This document shows positions 61,901 through 64,000 of a DNA stretch of 64,000 nt, piece by piece. The position numbers and the translations under genes were made by a program. Source of the DNA: Globodera rostochiensis (lineage: Eukaryota; Nematoda; Chromadorea; Rhabditida; Heteroderidae); contig JAEVLN010000025.1 in NCBI GenBank assembly GCA_018350325.1, forward strand, positions 661,799 through 725,798. The letters run 5' to 3'. The stretch's first letter is position 1. Each line of letters begins with the position of its first letter. Under the pieces are notes generated by a model. It saw only the letters and a list, made by a program, of their open reading frames with translations, was not told where the DNA came from and made no database searches.

Positions 61901-62580
61901 ATCTGAACCCCCACCCACACTTATCTCGCCACACCAACCACTCACCATTACACCACAACCAAACCGCATTACAATCCTCCAAAAATCCCATTCTTAGGGG
62001 TGTATATTTTTTCCGTTTTTTTCCGTTAAAAAGGGCATTTTAACGGAAAACGGAAAACGGAAAAAAAGGCCCAAAAACAACGGAAAAACGGAAAACGGAA
62101 TTCCGCCCATCCCTGATCCCCGGTGTAGAGTGTTTCTGATCTGCTGATTGATCAGCAGTCCCGGAGTTTGGTTTTGTCTGGTTTGGTTACCAAGAAACGC
62201 ATCGGACCAGTCTTTGATCAGTGATCACGACCCAGACCATGGCAAATACATAAAAATGTTGAAAATCTCGCATTATCTTTCACCTGCAGCAGCTTTTTTG
62301 CTAGAGGTCGTCGGAGGACCAGCTTTAGTCGCCGTTTTTGTTTTTGATGATGATGCAGCTGCGCCTGGCATGCGTATGAAAAAAATGCGCTTTACGGAAA
62401 AATATTTTTAAAAAATTTCCAAACCCTTTTTCGCCTTTTTGGCATCTGGCTTTGAATTTGCTGAAATGCATAAATGGAAATTATTATTTTTTTAATTAAT
62501 TCAAATAATTTTCACTGACCTGTCTCCAGAATAGTGGCCAAAACCAGGCAAACTACGGCACAGAAAAGAATGGCGCGCAT
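55915..62580 (-). CDS. Glycoside hydrolase family 32 (invertase/fructosidase), 16 exons (722 aa)
   Basis: Exons (- strand): 62580-62520, 62460-62425, 62364-62284, 60930-60647, 60329-60188, 59954-59787, 58474-58386, 58286-58112, 57659-57528, 57477-57383, 57253-57011, 56888-56853, 56799-56659, 56614-56429, 56376-56205, 56042-55915. All phases agree. Motifs: signal peptide (ILFCAVVCLVLATILETA); WMNDPNG with nucleophile D250; FYQHYPHALHWNTMHWGHA; FYTD; FRDP (D387); VVECAALLP with acid/base E444; C-terminal beta-sandwich near GSIEVFADGG. The enzyme would hydrolyse sucrose or fructans. Residues ~20-240 before the catalytic domain are unusual for the family, and those exons are less certain. One intron (57254-57382) has a GC donor. 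Host GH32 genes in plant-parasitic nematodes are regarded as bacterial acquisitions; the many introns show long residence. Confidence 0.88.
58793..59702. mobile_element. Inverted-repeat element in a GH32 intron (~910 bp)
   Basis: Begins AATTAGGGTTGGACAAGA and ends TCTTGTCCAACCCTAATT (one base differs: ...GTTCTTGTCC). Subterminal 'ccggata' words repeat many times at both ends. It contains the shared hairpin at 59244-59267. Flanking duplications are not clean. Confidence 0.7.
60365..60640. repeat. Short tandem repeats 'gatcacagatcaaatttg' (about 11 copies)
   Basis: Units of 22-26 bp contain 'gatcaaatttg' and 'tattcgatcac'; they fill most of the intron between GH32 exons 4 and 5. Each unit can pair with itself because GATC and AAATTT are palindromic. 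Confidence 0.85.
61357..62115. mobile_element. hAT-type non-autonomous element in a GH32 intron (759 bp)
   Basis: Starts CAGGGATGGGCGGAA and ends TTCCGCCCATCCCTG, with the perfect 8-bp duplication ATCCCCGG at 61349-61356 and 62116-62123. Subterminal 'aaaacggaaaacgg' repeats are on both sides. Inside are the shared hairpin (61637-61660) and a tRNA-like segment on the - strand (61893-61972). Confidence 0.9.
61893..61972 (-). repeat. tRNA-like pol III segment inside the hAT element
   Basis: On the - strand, A box TGGTGTAATGG and B box GGTTCAGATCC are in tRNA spacing, ending 'ccccgacag'. It resembles the segment at 45939-46012, so both may belong to one SINE family. Confidence 0.5.
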
Positions 62581-63004
62581 TTTGCAGTGAATCTCTGAGA
62601 TGAGCAGAAATTCTAATTGAAAATGTTGAAGTCTTTTGAATGGCACTTTCTCTTCATTTTTTTTTCATTGCTTATATACACCTTTTTGGAGGCCAATGAA
62701 ATGCCACAAAACATTTCAGGAAGAAGTGAGCGCAAAAAATAGCAGCTGATTGAAGTGAGTGGTCGGATGTTGTTGAGCATTTTGTGGCAGGATAAAGCAC
62801 AGGTTGGCAAGATTTGGCCTATTTGTGTAATAAATAAATAAATAAAAGAAGCAAAATAATGTGCCGGGAAAATGCCAACGAATGAATGATGGGTTTGTGT
62901 GTTAGTCACATTTATTGGACTCATTTTGCTGTTCATCAACACTTTGATCTTGATCTGGCGCTGAATTGTTTTCGTCTTCCGACCAATTTTCATCATAAAT
63001 TTTA
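62581..63004. other. Spacer between two - strand genes
   Basis: Part of it (63004-62910, - strand) is the decayed continuation of the secreted-family gene at 63005-63253, in another frame (YDENWSEDENNSAPDQDQ). The remainder would hold the GH32 promoter; no TATA box stands out. Confidence 0.5.
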
Positions 63005-63253
63005 TCAAATTTCTTTTTCAATATTTTTCTGATCAGAAGTGATTGGAGCTTGTACGTCTTGAACTTCTTCTTTAACATGACGACAGTTCAAGTCTTTTGA
63101 ATCATTACTTTCATCATCCCATCCTTTTCCAAATATTTCATCAAATGATTTGTAAAGTTTTGGTCCTTGTCCGCTTTCGCCCACAGAATTAGCATTTTTG
63201 ATCAAAAATATTGCAGAAATCAAGGAAACAATAATTAATTTCCAAAATTTCAT
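63005..63253 (-). pseudogene. Secreted FDEIFGKGW-family gene, frameshifted copy
   Basis: The ATG at 63253 gives MKFWKLIIVSLISAIFLIKN (signal peptide), then SVGESGQGPKLYKSFDEIFG and the acidic region to SDQKNIEKEI and a stop. Compared with 38626-38904 it has a frameshift just before KFDEIYDENW; the shifted frame continues for ~35 codons. Translated as it stands it is an 82-aa secreted protein. The 5' flank to about 63650 is the reverse complement of 31546-32030. Confidence 0.6.
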
Positions 63254-63504
63254 TGCCTGCAATTTCTTAAGAATTCTTTAAATTTTATTGAAAAATGCTA
63301 ATAATTTAAGTAATAAACTAGTTTTTTGCCAATATAAAGTCAATGTTTATTAATCCAACGCTTTTATTGGATTTCTTGTAAAGATCAATCGTTCAAAGCC
63401 AAAATTCTTTCAATTAAAATATTCAATAATTACAGGCAATATTTTTTATTTAGAAAAATCGAATAATAATAATAGTAAATTTTATCTTTTACTAAATTTA
63501 ATAC

Positions 63505-63650
63505 TTGCAGGATTTGCAGTCATTTGCGGATCCTGTAGCAGGATTGGAATTAAAAATTTTGCAGGACCGGATCCTGCAAGATTAATAATGCAAACCCTGC
63601 AATCCTGCAACCCAAAAAGTGCAGGATTGCGGACAGGATCCTGTCCTGAG
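63505..63650 (-). repeat. Inverted copy of the AGGATCCTG tandem repeat
   Basis: Reverse complement of the 31546-31740 repeat and flank ('gcaggattgcggacaggatc'). It lies upstream of a family gene, as the other copy does. Confidence 0.8.
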
Positions 63651-63820
63651 CCGCATCAACGATGCACGAAAATGGAATCTTAATAGGTCAAAGTTTTGGA
63701 AAAATGTTTGAACCGGTTTTTGAACCACTTAAACATGTCCAAAATGGATATTTTTGACCTTGTCTTCTCGTACACCCATCACTACAAATGCGATATTAAT
63801 CGATAGCTCTGGCGCAAAAC
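63651..63820. other. Short spacer, no gene seen
   Basis: Unique-looking sequence between the AGGATCC repeat and the partial gene at the window end. Confidence 0.4.
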
Positions 63821-64000
63821 TTTACAAAACATTCGATAAAATATTTGGAAAAGGATGGGACTATGAAAGTAATGATTAAAAAGGCTTGAACTGTCGTCAT
63901 GTTAAAGAAGAAGTTCAAGACGGACAAGCTCCAAACACTTCTGATCAGAAAAATATTGATGAAATATTGAAACAGAAATTTGATGAAATTTATGATGAAA
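63821..64000 (+). pseudogene. Secreted FDEIFGKGW-family gene, partial copy at window end
   Basis: Reads KTFDKIFGKGWDYESND, a stop, then GLNCRHVKEEVQDGQ and ILKQKFDEIYDE up to the window edge. The signal peptide part is missing. Opposite in direction to the copy at 63005-63253. Confidence 0.65.

Overview
The window looks like nuclear DNA of a nematode, probably a plant-parasitic tylenchid. Host genes have many introns of 40-60 bp with GT..AG ends, the DNA is AT-rich and full of transposons, and there is a 16-exon glycoside hydrolase family 32 (invertase-type) gene, a class known in cyst and root-knot nematodes as an acquisition from bacteria. Species cannot be told from the sequence.

Region 1 (1-31545) is a satellite array of about 108-bp monomers, interrupted by one complete Maverick/Polinton at 2437-27017 (24,581 bp). 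The element has inverted termini of 277 and 331 bp beginning AGTAGTACC and an exact 6-bp target duplication, AGGAGG. On the + strand it carries a membrane protein, small paralogous proteins, packaging ATPase, a small basic GG-tail protein, a conserved proline-rich protein, D,D35E integrase with chromodomain, penton-like minor capsid, a pVI-like protein, double-jelly-roll major capsid, two signal-peptide proteins, an adenain-like protease, and a free-standing PAZ-domain protein. On the - strand it carries a protein-primed DNA polymerase B rebuilt here as 10 exons (1,386 aa) and a SAP / zinc-knuckle / chromodomain-like gene. The virion genes are intronless, while the polymerase and the genes near both ends are spliced. 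No lesion was seen in the core genes, so the element could be recent and autonomous.

Region 2 (31545-48000) is decayed repeat DNA. It holds copies of a family of secreted proteins with helix-turn-helix modules (intact copy at 41610-42701), a nearly intact four-exon secreted-protein gene with one internal stop (35946-37269), a protease relic of a second Maverick, a Gypsy-type integrase relic, a hAT-type MITE with 8-bp duplications, a foldback element, a tRNA-like SINE head and several tandem arrays.

Region 3 (48374-53406) is a decayed Helitron on the - strand: AT-hook ORFs, a Ulp1-like protease fused to a HUH Rep, then a PIF1-type helicase that lacks its Walker A loop.

Region 4 (53640-64000) has a 54-bp tandem array, then the GH32 gene (55915-62580, - strand, 722 aa in 16 exons whose phases all agree) with a hAT MITE and other repeats in its introns, then two more copies of the secreted FDEIFGKGW family.

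The most unusual feature is the PAZ protein (15515-16024) in the late-gene block of the Maverick, next to the protease. A lone PAZ domain could bind small-RNA 3' ends and might counter host RNA silencing.
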